Origin: Holophagae bacterium
GTDB lineage: Bacteria; Acidobacteriota; Holophagae; Acanthopleuribacterales; Acanthopleuribacteraceae
DNA: 64,000 nucleotides
Direction: 5' to 3'
NCBI GenBank assembly: GCA_030429565.1
Contig: JAUIFE010000006.1
Span: 186,001 to 250,000, forward strand
The position numbers and the translations under genes are program-made. Shown piece after piece: positions 1 through 7,830 of this stretch (the stretch's first letter is position 1; each line of letters opens with the position of its first letter). The notes under the pieces are model-generated. The model saw only the letters and a program-made list of their open reading frames with translations, did no database searches and had not been told where the DNA came from.

Positions 1-1649
1 CCAAAGCCGATGGCGCTGTAAAAGTCGTCGAGTTTCTTAAAACCAAAACCCTTGAGGCGGCTTTGAATGACATTGTTGGAGACTTTTTTAAGTGGGATAC
101 GACAGCGTTTGAGTTCGCGTTCAAACAGATTGCGGCCCATTTCCACGGCTTTTTCGCGTTCGCGCGCCCGTAGCCAGGCGCGAATTTTGGAACGTGCCGA
201 AGAGGAGCGCACGTACTGCAACCATTCTTCGCTGGGGGTTTGGCTGGAACTGGTTATGATTTCGACAATGGAACCGCTCTGCAACACGCTGCGCAAAGGC
301 ACCATCTTGCCGTCGACCTTGGCAGCGACCGCCTGGTGGCCGACCTCGGTGTGAATGTGGTAGGCGAAGTCGAGCGGGGTCGCGCCTTTGGGCAGCGTTT
401 TAATTTCGCTGTTGGGCGTGAACACGAGAATTTCGTCCGTCTGGAGCTGACCCTTAATGGTCTCGAGAAATTCGTCGCTATCCTGAACCTCTTTGTGGTC
501 GTCGGCGACGCGGCGCAACCAACTGACAAATTCGTTTTTCCCAACGGAAAGCAGGCGACCGTTTTTGTAGGTCCAGTGTGCGGCGACCCCTTCCTCGGCA
601 ATGCGGTGCATGGTGCGGGTACGGACCTGAACTTCGAACGGTTGACCGTGTTCCGAGAGCAAGGTGGTATGGATGGACTGGTATAGGTTCGATTTGGGGG
701 TTGCGATAAAGTCCTTGATGCGGCCGGGGATATGACGCCATTTTGAGTGCAGCAAACCAAACATTTTGTAGCAGTCGCCAACCGAGTCGGTCAGGATGCG
801 GAAGGCGTAGTAATCGTAAAGGCCGTCGAGGGTGCACTTTTTGCGGCGCAGCTTGCGGTAAATCGAGTAGTGGCTTTTAATACGCGAAGAAACGTCGCCA
901 TGGACCTCGAACTCGTCCATTAACGACTCAATTTCGTTGGCGATATTTTTGAGAACCCCTTTGTTGGCGCGTTCGCGTTCGGTTAACTGGCGGTCCAGGT
1001 CGGCGTAGGCTTCCGGCTCCATGTGGAGAAAGGACAAGCGTTCCAGTTCCAGTTTGAGGTTGCTCATGCCGATGCGGTGCGCAAGTGGGGTGTAAATGTC
1101 GAGGGTTTCCTGGCTAATGCGGCGGCGTTTCTCTTCGGGTAAATGGCCGAGAGTCAGCATGTTGTGGCAACGGTCGGCGAGTTTGACGACCAGGACGCGA
1201 ATATCCTCGGACATGGCCATAATCATCTTGCGGTAATTTTCCGCCTGAGCCTGGTCCTTATTTTGGAACTTAACTTTGCCAATCTTGGTGACACCGTCGA
1301 CAATGCGCGCCAGGTTCGCGCCGAAGTGTTTTTCAAGCTGGGCGATCTCGACGTCACAGTCTTCAACGACATCGTGTAAAAAGCCGGCGGCCACCGTTTC
1401 TAAGTCGAGTTTGCGGTCGGCCAGAATGTAGGCCACCGCAATCGGGTGAATAATATAAGGTTCACCTGATTTCCGCGTTTGCCCTTCGTGGGCTTTGGTG
1501 GCGAAATCGTGGGCCCGCTGCAGGTACTCGGCGTCGCCGTCCGGGTGGTTTTCCAGGAAAACGCGCTTCACATCTTCAATGGTTCGGTGTTTGTTGCGTG
1601 ACAAACCCGCCCATTCCTTTATGGCCGTTAGTTGTTCTTTTAAGGTCAT
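1..1649 (-). CDS. rel: Bifunctional (p)ppGpp synthetase/hydrolase Rel, C-terminus beyond window
   Basis: Makes and degrades the stringent-response alarmone (p)ppGpp in the cytosol. 549 codons are present from an ATG at 1649; the 3' end is cut by the left edge. Seen: an HD hydrolase domain with the intact His-Asp pair (HDVVED, about residues 92-97), then the synthetase domain with RIKD (about residue 308) followed by PKSNLYQSIHTT, then a TGS domain from about residue 403 (EILVFTPNS). RIKD rather than EFDD is the known signature of bifunctional Rel/SpoT enzymes, as opposed to synthetase-only RelA, so both activities are expected. The ribosome binding site is weak (GGCGG). A terminator separates it from secF upstream, so it has its own promoter. 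Confidence 0.95.
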   Translation of the reverse strand, partial: MTLKEQLTAIKEWAGLSRNKHRTIEDVKRVFLENHPDGDAEYLQRAHDFATKAHEGQTRKSGEPYIIHPIAVAYILADRKLDLETVAAGFLHDVVEDCDVEIAQLEKHFGANLARIVDGVTKIGKVKFQNKDQAQAENYRKMIMAMSEDIRVLVVKLADRCHNMLTLGHLPEEKRRRISQETLDIYTPLAHRIGMSNLKLELERLSFLHMEPEAYADLDRQLTERERANKGVLKNIANEIESLMDEFEVHGDVSSRIKSHYSIYRKLRRKKCTLDGLYDYYAFRILTDSVGDCYKMFGLLHSKWRHIPGRIKDFIATPKSNLYQSIHTTLLSEHGQPFEVQVRTRTMHRIAEEGVAAHWTYKNGRLLSVGKNEFVSWLRRVADDHKEVQDSDEFLETIKGQLQTDEILVFTPNSEIKTLPKGATPLDFAYHIHTEVGHQAVAAKVDGKMVPLRSVLQSGSIVEIITSSSQTPSEEWLQYVRSSSARSKIRAWLRAREREKAVEMGRNLFERELKRCRIPLKKVSNNVIQSRLKGFGFKKLDDFYSAIGF

Positions 1650-2004
1650 GGTACCGCCGAAAAAGTAACGCTGACGAGCTTTAATGCTGTGGTGAGCCGT
1701 GAAGATCGCGTCCGGTTAACGCAAGATGCGTTTGGGGTCGAGAGGGGAAAGCCGTGTGAGAAATGCTCTTAAACGGTTTTGCAGCATTGTACAGGTTTTG
1801 TCAGAGAATGGGGCCGTCAAAATAAAACGATGAAAAAGCGTCGGCTGAAATAGCGATATTTTCGACGATCGACGGGGGCGTCATTGGGGGTTTGGCGCGG
1901 TGATGCAAGGGGTGGGGGCAATGAAAAAAGGACACTTACATTCAATGTGTAAGTGTCCTTTTTAATTTAAGTGCCTTGAGAATGAGGTTCAAGTCACAAA
2001 ACGA
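1650..2004. other. Gap between secF and rel
   Basis: 355 bases without a gene. It holds the secF terminator near its right side and must carry the rel promoter, which reads leftward. I cannot point to convincing -35/-10 boxes. Confidence 0.5.
1924..1963 (-). terminator. Rho-independent terminator after secF
   Basis: Near-perfect stem pairing ggacacttaca with tgtaagtgtcc, flanked by six A on the left (six T on the minus transcript) and five T on the right. It lies 41 bases past the secF stop and closes the tgt-yajC-secD-secF unit. The stem is symmetric enough to work in both directions. Confidence 0.85.
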
Positions 2005-3408
2005 TTAGCTGTCGATCGGCCGTGAACTGTGCCAAAGCAACAGGGTGGGGCTGGCGACAAAAATTGAGGAATAAGTACCAATCACAATCCCGATCAACAA
2101 CGGCAGCGCGAAATCTTCCAGCGTGGCGTTGTTGGAGAACCAGTAAATCACGCCGACAACGAAGAAGGTCGTCAAGGAGGTGACGATGGTACGGCTCAGC
2201 GTTTGGTTGATCGAGTGGTTCATGTGATCAGCCACTTCGCCGCCTTTGGCGCCCTGCAAGTTCTCGCGAATGCGGTCAAAAACAACGATGGTGTCGTTCA
2301 GCGAGTAACCGACAATCGTCAAGAACGCCGCAACAACCGGGTTGGACAGCTCAGAACCGAGCAACTTGCCCGCGATGGCAAACACACCCAAGGCAATCAC
2401 GACGTCGTGGATCAAGGCCACAACCGACGCAATCGCGTAACCGAGACGGAAGCGGAAGGCGATGTAGATCAAAATGCCGATCAACGACAAAATGATGGCT
2501 TCGGCTGCTTCAGTCAACTGCTCGGAAGCAATCGAGGGCGAGAAGGTTTCGTTGGAAACAATGCGGTAGCTGCCCAGCGTGAAGCTTTTTTCGAAGAACT
2601 GCTGCAGCACTGCTTTGTCTTCGTTCGCGCGCAGGGTGACGCCTTCCATCATGGCGCTAAAGTCCTTGATGAAGTCACCTTGGGTTTCGCGGTAAGCAAT
2701 GATGTTGCGGGCGACGTCTTCGTAGTTATCACTGGACGCGCGGTTCAACGGGTTTTGGTTTTTCAGCAACACGGCCAACAGGTCTTCGGTCGTGCGGTTG
2801 AGTGCGGGCGTCATCAGCAACAAGCTTTGGCTCAGGGCGACTTGCTTGGCGGTGTCGCTTTCAACGGCCGTGGCCAGGGCTTCTACGTCAGCCGGGTTTT
2901 CGCTCAACTTGGCCACGATTTGGCCGGCGACGGCGTCGTACTGGGATTGTTTTTCCGCGTCGGTGCCCTCGATGACGTAGGGGTTCTCGGCGACCAAACC
3001 GGCGGCGATTTGCTGACGGCTAAAGCCTTTCAGCAAGGCCATGCGCTGGTTTTCGGCGTCAAAAAACGAACCGAACGCTTTTTCCAAACCCCGCAGACGG
3101 GCCAAAGAGGCTTCGGCCTCTTGGCCTTCTTTTACGTCGGGGTTCTTGATTTTAACGCTGTAAACCTTGTGGGTTTCAGGGTCCATGCTGGCCAAAGAGG
3201 CCTTGTTGTCAACTTGGCTGACCTGCTCGCGTAACGCGCCGATTTGCACGTCGCTGGTTTCGAATTGAACGGTGAGTTTGGTACCGCCCTCGTAGTCGAC
3301 ACTTTTTTCAATGCCGATCCCGAAGATCAGACCCAAGGACACAACGAACAGCACCACGGAGACGAGGCCGAACACCTTTCTTTTTTCCATAAATTGGATG
3401 TCGCGCAT
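2005..3408 (-). CDS. secF: Protein translocase subunit SecF, enlarged periplasmic domain
   Basis: Inner-membrane partner of SecD, which uses the proton motive force to help SecYEG release exported proteins. Start ATG has GGAGG 8 bases upstream and sits 18 bases after the secD stop. Seen: an N-terminal membrane segment (about residues 10-30) followed by DYEGGT, then from about residue 305 five closely spaced membrane segments carrying the conserved VGYSLNDTIVVFDRIREN stretch. At 467 residues it is about 140 longer than typical SecF (about 320). The excess lies in the first periplasmic domain, which is helical, charged and Gln/Ala-rich. The core is intact, so the function call is firm; the role of the insertion is unknown. 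Confidence 0.95.
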   Translation of the reverse strand: MRDIQFMEKRKVFGLVSVVLFVVSLGLIFGIGIEKSVDYEGGTKLTVQFETSDVQIGALREQVSQVDNKASLASMDPETHKVYSVKIKNPDVKEGQEAEASLARLRGLEKAFGSFFDAENQRMALLKGFSRQQIAAGLVAENPYVIEGTDAEKQSQYDAVAGQIVAKLSENPADVEALATAVESDTAKQVALSQSLLLMTPALNRTTEDLLAVLLKNQNPLNRASSDNYEDVARNIIAYRETQGDFIKDFSAMMEGVTLRANEDKAVLQQFFEKSFTLGSYRIVSNETFSPSIASEQLTEAAEAIILSLIGILIYIAFRFRLGYAIASVVALIHDVVIALGVFAIAGKLLGSELSNPVVAAFLTIVGYSLNDTIVVFDRIRENLQGAKGGEVADHMNHSINQTLSRTIVTSLTTFFVVGVIYWFSNNATLEDFALPLLIGIVIGTYSSIFVASPTLLLWHSSRPIDS

Positions 3409-3426
3409 ATCTAATACCTCCGCGGG

Positions 3427-5031
3427 TTATTGGGGTGTGGCCGAGGGCGAACCGCCCCAGATCGGCCAGATGGAAAGTTTGCGAACACTCGCGTTGAAGT
3501 GGAGATAGGTGATGAAGAAGGTGCGTGAGCAGAACACGGCGGTGAAAATCGAACACACGATCCCGATCATCAACATAATCGCAAAGCCTTTGATGGGACC
3601 TTCGCCCAACAGAAGCAAACAGAAAGCCGCGATAAAGGTGGTGATGTTGGCGTCGAGAATGGTGACGAAGGCACTTTTGTAACCGATATCGACCGCGTTT
3701 TTAACGGCGGTTCCGAGCCGGAGTTCCTCACGGATCTTCTCAAAAATCAGGACGTTGGCGTCAACCGCCATGCCGATTGTGAGAATGAAGCCGGCAATAC
3801 CCGGTAGGGTCAGAATGGCGTCGACCCCGGCTAACATGCCCAGCATCAAAATCAAGTTGATCATGAGGGCGCCGATGGCGAACAAGCCGGCGAGGCGGTA
3901 GTACAGCAAAATGAACAGCATGACCGCGCCGAAACCGGCGACGGCGGCACGCGTTCCTTGACGAATGGCGTCGCGACCCAAGGTTGGCCCGATGACGCGC
4001 TCTTCGAGGATGCGTACGGAGGCGGGCAGGCTGCCGGATTTAATTTGCAGAATTTTATCGTCGACTTCGCCGGCGGAGAAGCTGCCGCTAATGACGAAGC
4101 TGTTGCTCAAACGCTGACGAATGACCGGTGCGGTCAACACTTTACCGTCGAGAATGACGGCCAATTGACGGCCGACCGCATCTTTGGTGACGTTATCCAT
4201 GATTTGACCGCCCGCGCGGTCGAGCGTGATGCCGATGGCGGGAAAGCCGGTTTCGTCACGAGAGGCCATGACACGGCTGACGTTGGAAGCGGTCATCATG
4301 ACCGGCTCCAGCAGGTAGAAGCCTTCGCCTTCTTTGATGGGCAGAATTTTGAAGCCGGGCTTGAGGTACGGCTGCAAATCTTCGGCGCGGGGGGCGGTGT
4401 TTAAGGCCGCGTTGGCGACCATGCGCCACTCGAGTTGACCTGGCTCTTTTACCAATTTCTGAACACGTGCTTGGTCGTCGGTACCCGCTAATTCCAAAAC
4501 GATGCGGTTGGTGCCGACCACGCGGTTGATGTTGGGCTCGGAAACGCCCAACTGGTCAATACGGTTCTGAATCTTGTAAACGGTTTGTTTGACCGCTTCG
4601 TCTTTGACTTCTTCTTTGGCGGCGTCGCGCAGGGTCAAAATCAGTTCGCCGGTGTCGCCACTGATGTTCCAGTAGCCGCGGTACATGGTTTTGACTTTTT
4701 GCAGGGCGTCGTCCAGTGAAACTGTGCTGGCCAAGTTCCGCAGAACAACCTTGCGCTCTTTCACTTTGGGCTCGGAGCTGCCGACGGTGATGTTTTCGGC
4801 TTCCAAGCTGGCTTTAATGGTGCCGGCCTGCTCTTCCACATAGTGGTTGACTGCATCCTCGACATCCACTTCCAATTGCATGAAGATCCCGCCCTTTAGG
4901 TCGAGACCCAGTTGGATGTTTTGGGCGACGTTTGCGAGTGAAACGGTGTGACCGTCTTCACCCTCGTTCTCAAATAAGACGAATGCGCTTAGGATAAGGG
5001 CCGCCAAAATGACGATCCATCTAAATCTCAT
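3427..5031 (-). CDS. secD: Protein translocase subunit SecD
   Basis: Inner-membrane subunit with a large periplasmic domain that works with SecF and YajC in proton-driven late steps of Sec export. Seen: N-terminal membrane segment (residues 5-20), the D1 motif LGLDLKGG (about residues 40-50), a long periplasmic region, then a C-terminal five-helix membrane domain with GMAVDANVLIFEKIREEL. The length of 534 residues is usual. AAGGAG lies 7 bases before the ATG. It follows yajC by 73 bases and precedes secF by 18, so the three are very probably co-transcribed with tgt. Confidence 0.96.
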   Translation of the reverse strand: MRFRWIVILAALILSAFVLFENEGEDGHTVSLANVAQNIQLGLDLKGGIFMQLEVDVEDAVNHYVEEQAGTIKASLEAENITVGSSEPKVKERKVVLRNLASTVSLDDALQKVKTMYRGYWNISGDTGELILTLRDAAKEEVKDEAVKQTVYKIQNRIDQLGVSEPNINRVVGTNRIVLELAGTDDQARVQKLVKEPGQLEWRMVANAALNTAPRAEDLQPYLKPGFKILPIKEGEGFYLLEPVMMTASNVSRVMASRDETGFPAIGITLDRAGGQIMDNVTKDAVGRQLAVILDGKVLTAPVIRQRLSNSFVISGSFSAGEVDDKILQIKSGSLPASVRILEERVIGPTLGRDAIRQGTRAAVAGFGAVMLFILLYYRLAGLFAIGALMINLILMLGMLAGVDAILTLPGIAGFILTIGMAVDANVLIFEKIREELRLGTAVKNAVDIGYKSAFVTILDANITTFIAAFCLLLLGEGPIKGFAIMLMIGIVCSIFTAVFCSRTFFITYLHFNASVRKLSIWPIWGGSPSATPQ

Positions 5032-5104
5032 GGGTTAACTCCTTGATCGATGCCTCGACCGCAGTCAGCGTATTGGGGGGGACGTACGTGTCCTTGACCC
5101 GTGA

Positions 5105-5434
5105 TCATTTCGTAGCCCCCGCCTCGTTGCCGGGTTGGGGTCCGTTAATCGCGGAGCGAGTCATTTTGATTTTGGTTTTATCGTGAATTTTGAGGACGAC
5201 GACCTGCTGATCGATCGCATCGATCTCGCCCCAAATACCGCCGGACGTGACGACCTTGTCGCCTTTCTTGAGGTTGTCCACAAATCGCTGCTGGTCTTTT
5301 TGCTGCTTGATCTGGGGACGCATGATCAGAAAGTAGAAAATGGCGATCATGCCGACGATTGGCAAAACACTGAACCACAGGGGGGGTTCGCTGCCGGAAG
5401 CCTGATAGTAGAAAAAAGCCAGGTTTAGCCACAT
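5105..5434 (-). CDS. yajC: Preprotein translocase accessory subunit YajC
   Basis: Small single-span inner-membrane protein of the SecDF-YajC complex. 109 residues. A short periplasmic N-terminus is followed by one membrane helix (about residues 20-40, VLPIVGMIAIFYFLIMRPQ) and a basic cytosolic tail with the family motif KKGDKVVTSGGIWGEI. Start ATG overlaps the last 10 bases of tgt in another frame, and GGAGG lies 9 bases upstream inside tgt, which suggests translational coupling. Confidence 0.95.
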   Translation of the reverse strand: MWLNLAFFYYQASGSEPPLWFSVLPIVGMIAIFYFLIMRPQIKQQKDQQRFVDNLKKGDKVVTSGGIWGEIDAIDQQVVVLKIHDKTKIKMTRSAINGPQPGNEAGATK

Positions 5435-6615
5435 GTTGGATGGTCCTCCACGTTGCGCGCGGGCACCTCACCGGTTTGGGTGTCCGGCATTGGGTAATCG
5501 AAGATGTCGCGTGCAGCGTAAGTTTGAAGAATATGCGCCTTGAAGGCGGGGAAACGGTCGGCGGCAATGGCTTGACGGATGCCGGCCATCAGCGTCTGGT
5601 AGTAGCTGAGGTTGTGGATCGTCATCAAGACCGAAGCGAGAATTTCGCCGGCACGGTAGATGTGATTCAGGTAAGCGCGCGTGAAATGGGTGCAGGTGTA
5701 ACAGGCGCAAGCCGGGTCAAGGGGCAAATCACTGTCCTTGTGGGCGGCTTGTTTAATGGCGACCTTGCCGAGGCTGGTAAACGCGGAGCCGTTGCGGGCG
5801 TTGCGGGTCGGCATCACACAATCGAACATGTCGATGCCGGCCGAGACGGCGTTGACCAAATCTGCAGGCGTTCCAACACCCATTAAATAGCGCGGTTTCT
5901 CTTCTGGTAACAAAGGAGCCGTATGACGGAGGATTGGATACATCAAATCCTTGGGTTCGCCCACGCTCAAGCCGCCGACGGCAAAGCCGGCGAAGGGTTT
6001 GGCACACAATTCACGCGCGCTTTCAGCGCGTAAATCGGGGTACATCCCGCCTTGGACAATGCCGAACAGCGATTGGTGACCGCCCTGAAAATGGTTCAGT
6101 GAGTGGTCGGCCCAGCGATGGGTGAGCGCCATGGAAGCCCGCGTCGCCGCGCGGTCGGCGGGATAGGGCGTGCAATCGTCGAAGGCCATGACCACGTCCG
6201 AACCCAAATCGCGTTGGACCTTCATGGAGCGTTCGGGATCGAGGCGGATCAGGTTGCCGTCGATATGGGAACGGAAGGTGACGCCGCGATCATCGCGTTT
6301 GGTGAGGTCGGCTAGTGAGAAAACCTGGAAGCCGCCGCTGTCGGTGAGGATCGGTCCGTCCCAAGCCATAAAGCGGTGTAGACCGCCCAGTTTGGCGATC
6401 CGCTCGGAACCGGGGCGCAGCATTAAGTGGTAGGTATTGCCCAACACCATGCCGACACCGCAATCGCGGATCTGTTGTGGGGTGACGCCCTTAACGGTGC
6501 CCTGGGTGCCGACCGCCATAAAAACAGGGGTGTCGACACCGCCGTGTGCGGTCTCTAAACGCCCTAAACGGGCGCAGCTATCTCGATCCTTTTTGGCAAT
6601 GGCAAACTTAAACAA
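5425..6615 (-). CDS. tgt: tRNA-guanine transglycosylase (queuine/preQ1)
   Basis: Exchanges guanine 34 in the GUN anticodon of Tyr, His, Asn and Asp tRNAs for preQ1, the first tRNA-level step of queuosine synthesis. Seen: ILTDSGGFQVFSL, which contains the catalytic-pocket Asp, GIVQGGMYPDLR, the nucleophile region GIDMFDCVMPTRNARNG, and the zinc site CACYTCTHFTRAYLNH. I chose a TTG start at 6615 (GGAAG 7 bases upstream), giving 396 residues that begin at the conserved FKFAIAKKD. An ATG at 6717 would add 34 residues with Cys/Arg-rich, non-conserved character. The gene overlaps yajC, the common tgt-yajC-secDF order. Confidence 0.93.
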   Translation of the reverse strand: MFKFAIAKKDRDSCARLGRLETAHGGVDTPVFMAVGTQGTVKGVTPQQIRDCGVGMVLGNTYHLMLRPGSERIAKLGGLHRFMAWDGPILTDSGGFQVFSLADLTKRDDRGVTFRSHIDGNLIRLDPERSMKVQRDLGSDVVMAFDDCTPYPADRAATRASMALTHRWADHSLNHFQGGHQSLFGIVQGGMYPDLRAESARELCAKPFAGFAVGGLSVGEPKDLMYPILRHTAPLLPEEKPRYLMGVGTPADLVNAVSAGIDMFDCVMPTRNARNGSAFTSLGKVAIKQAAHKDSDLPLDPACACYTCTHFTRAYLNHIYRAGEILASVLMTIHNLSYYQTLMAGIRQAIAADRFPAFKAHILQTYAARDIFDYPMPDTQTGEVPARNVEDHPTCG

Positions 6616-7202
6616 GGGTATGCTTCCGCAGTCAAATGTATCCTCATACCCGGCTGAAATCTGGACCCGTCTTTCCTGAAACAAACACCGTGCTTTTGAA
6701 AAAAACCGAAAACCCAAGGGTGCGGGCTGAGCGGCCTGTTCGGTTCTTGACCCAAGCAGCCGAATAACAAAGTCGGAACTATATCACAGGCCGACCGCCG
6801 GTTCCAGCCTGCAATTTTGCCGAAGCCGCGGCTTGGTGACGGCGCCGACACCGCCGGTGCCGCGGGGCTCAGGGCCGGTGCGGCCTGCGTGGTGCTGGTT
6901 GTTTGCGCGAAAAAACTTTCCGGGCTTTTCGAAAAATCACGGCGGCTCATGCTAAAATAGGCCGTTTAGTTCTGTGACACGAAATCCTTGCGCCGCGATG
7001 CCACGGTGTCGCGCCGTTGAACGACGGTTGGGTCGTCACGATGTTCGCGACGGCGTCGTTGAACAAGTTCCTCGACCAAGTTTCCTCAATCAAAAACCTT
7101 ACATGAACCCATCAGCTTCGGTTAAAGATTTGCTTCCGCGCCCCCGATAGAGAATGCAAGGCACGGAGGCCGATTGATACCAGAGAACATGGAGGCTCTT
7201 GA
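6616..7202. other. Divergent gap between tgt and fliS
   Basis: 587 bases holding promoters for tgt (leftward) and fliS (rightward). On the plus strand a -10-like TAAAAT sits at 6953-6958, but no good -35 lies 16-18 bases before it. A 128-codon minus-strand open frame at 6564-6950 overlaps the 5' end of tgt and has a composition unlike protein. No RNA gene is visible. Confidence 0.45.
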
Positions 7203-7658
7203 ATGCATGCATACAATCCCAAGGGGGGAGGCTATACCGCCAACTACTCGGCGAATGCTTACCGCACCAACAGTGTGAACACCTCACCCTTGCAACTCGT
7301 TGTCATGTGTTACGACGGCATGTTGCGGTTTATTCAGAAAACCCGTCACGCCATTGAGCAAAATAACATTGAGGAAAAGGTCAAATTCCTGAACAAAACA
7401 CTCGCGATTGTCGACGAGCTCCAAGGCAGCTTGGACTTTAACCGCGGCGGTGAAGTCGCCCGCAACCTCGACCGCGTTTACACTTACTTCGCCAATGAGC
7501 TTATGAAAGTCGGCATGCGCAACGATCTCAAAGTCCTTGCCCATGTCGAGAAACTCGTCGGCGAATTACGCGGCGCTTGGGCCAAAATTGCCGCCGACGC
7601 GCAAGCCGCGCCACCACCGCCACCGCCCGGCTCCAGCCGCTTTACCTTTACCGGTTAA
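7203..7658 (+). CDS. fliS: Flagellar export chaperone FliS (orphan)
   Basis: FliS binds the C-terminus of flagellin in the cytosol, keeps it unfolded and delivers it to the flagellar export gate. 151 residues. The family pattern is clear: NAYRTNSVNTSPLQLVVMCYDGMLRFI (given in shorter form: SPLQLVVMCYDG at about residues 29-40), an amphipathic four-helix core, SLDFNRGGEVARNLDRVY and the closing LRGAWA. A 20-residue tail with six prolines follows. GGAGG lies 6-7 bases before the ATG. No flagellin or other flagellar gene is in the window; the neighbour is the type II secretion operon, separated by a terminator. The family assignment is good. The actual client is unknown. Confidence 0.88.
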   Translation: MHAYNPKGGGYTANYSANAYRTNSVNTSPLQLVVMCYDGMLRFIQKTRHAIEQNNIEEKVKFLNKTLAIVDELQGSLDFNRGGEVARNLDRVYTYFANELMKVGMRNDLKVLAHVEKLVGELRGAWAKIAADAQAAPPPPPPGSSRFTFTG

Positions 7659-7663
7659 TTCCC

Positions 7664-7711
7664 GGTTTGAGTCGGCCTTCCCGTCGGCTCCCGCAAAACC
7701 CAATTTTTTTT
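7664..7711 (+). terminator. Terminator after fliS
   Basis: A long imperfect stem closes ggtttg against caaaacc, with an inner agtcggc/gtcggct helix that uses G-U pairs. It is followed by eight T (7704-7711). It lies directly after the fliS stop and suggests that fliS is transcribed separately from gspE. Confidence 0.6.
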
Positions 7712-7830
7712 AGACTTCCCTTCGGGGTGATACGTCACTACCTGTACCGGGAATGGGCGCGCGCCGATCGCAACTTTCGGCGTTGTGGTACACTCTCCCA
7801 TTCTGAAATTTGTTCGGTGAGGATGACGTT

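Noticed and set aside
2203..3234. 343-codon plus-strand open frame
   Set aside because: It lies entirely antisense to secF, whose motifs are clear; its residues are His/Gln/Val-rich as expected for a shadow frame.
6564..6950. 128-codon minus-strand frame upstream of tgt
   Set aside because: Overlaps the tgt 5' region in another frame; Ser/Pro/Arg-rich with no motif.
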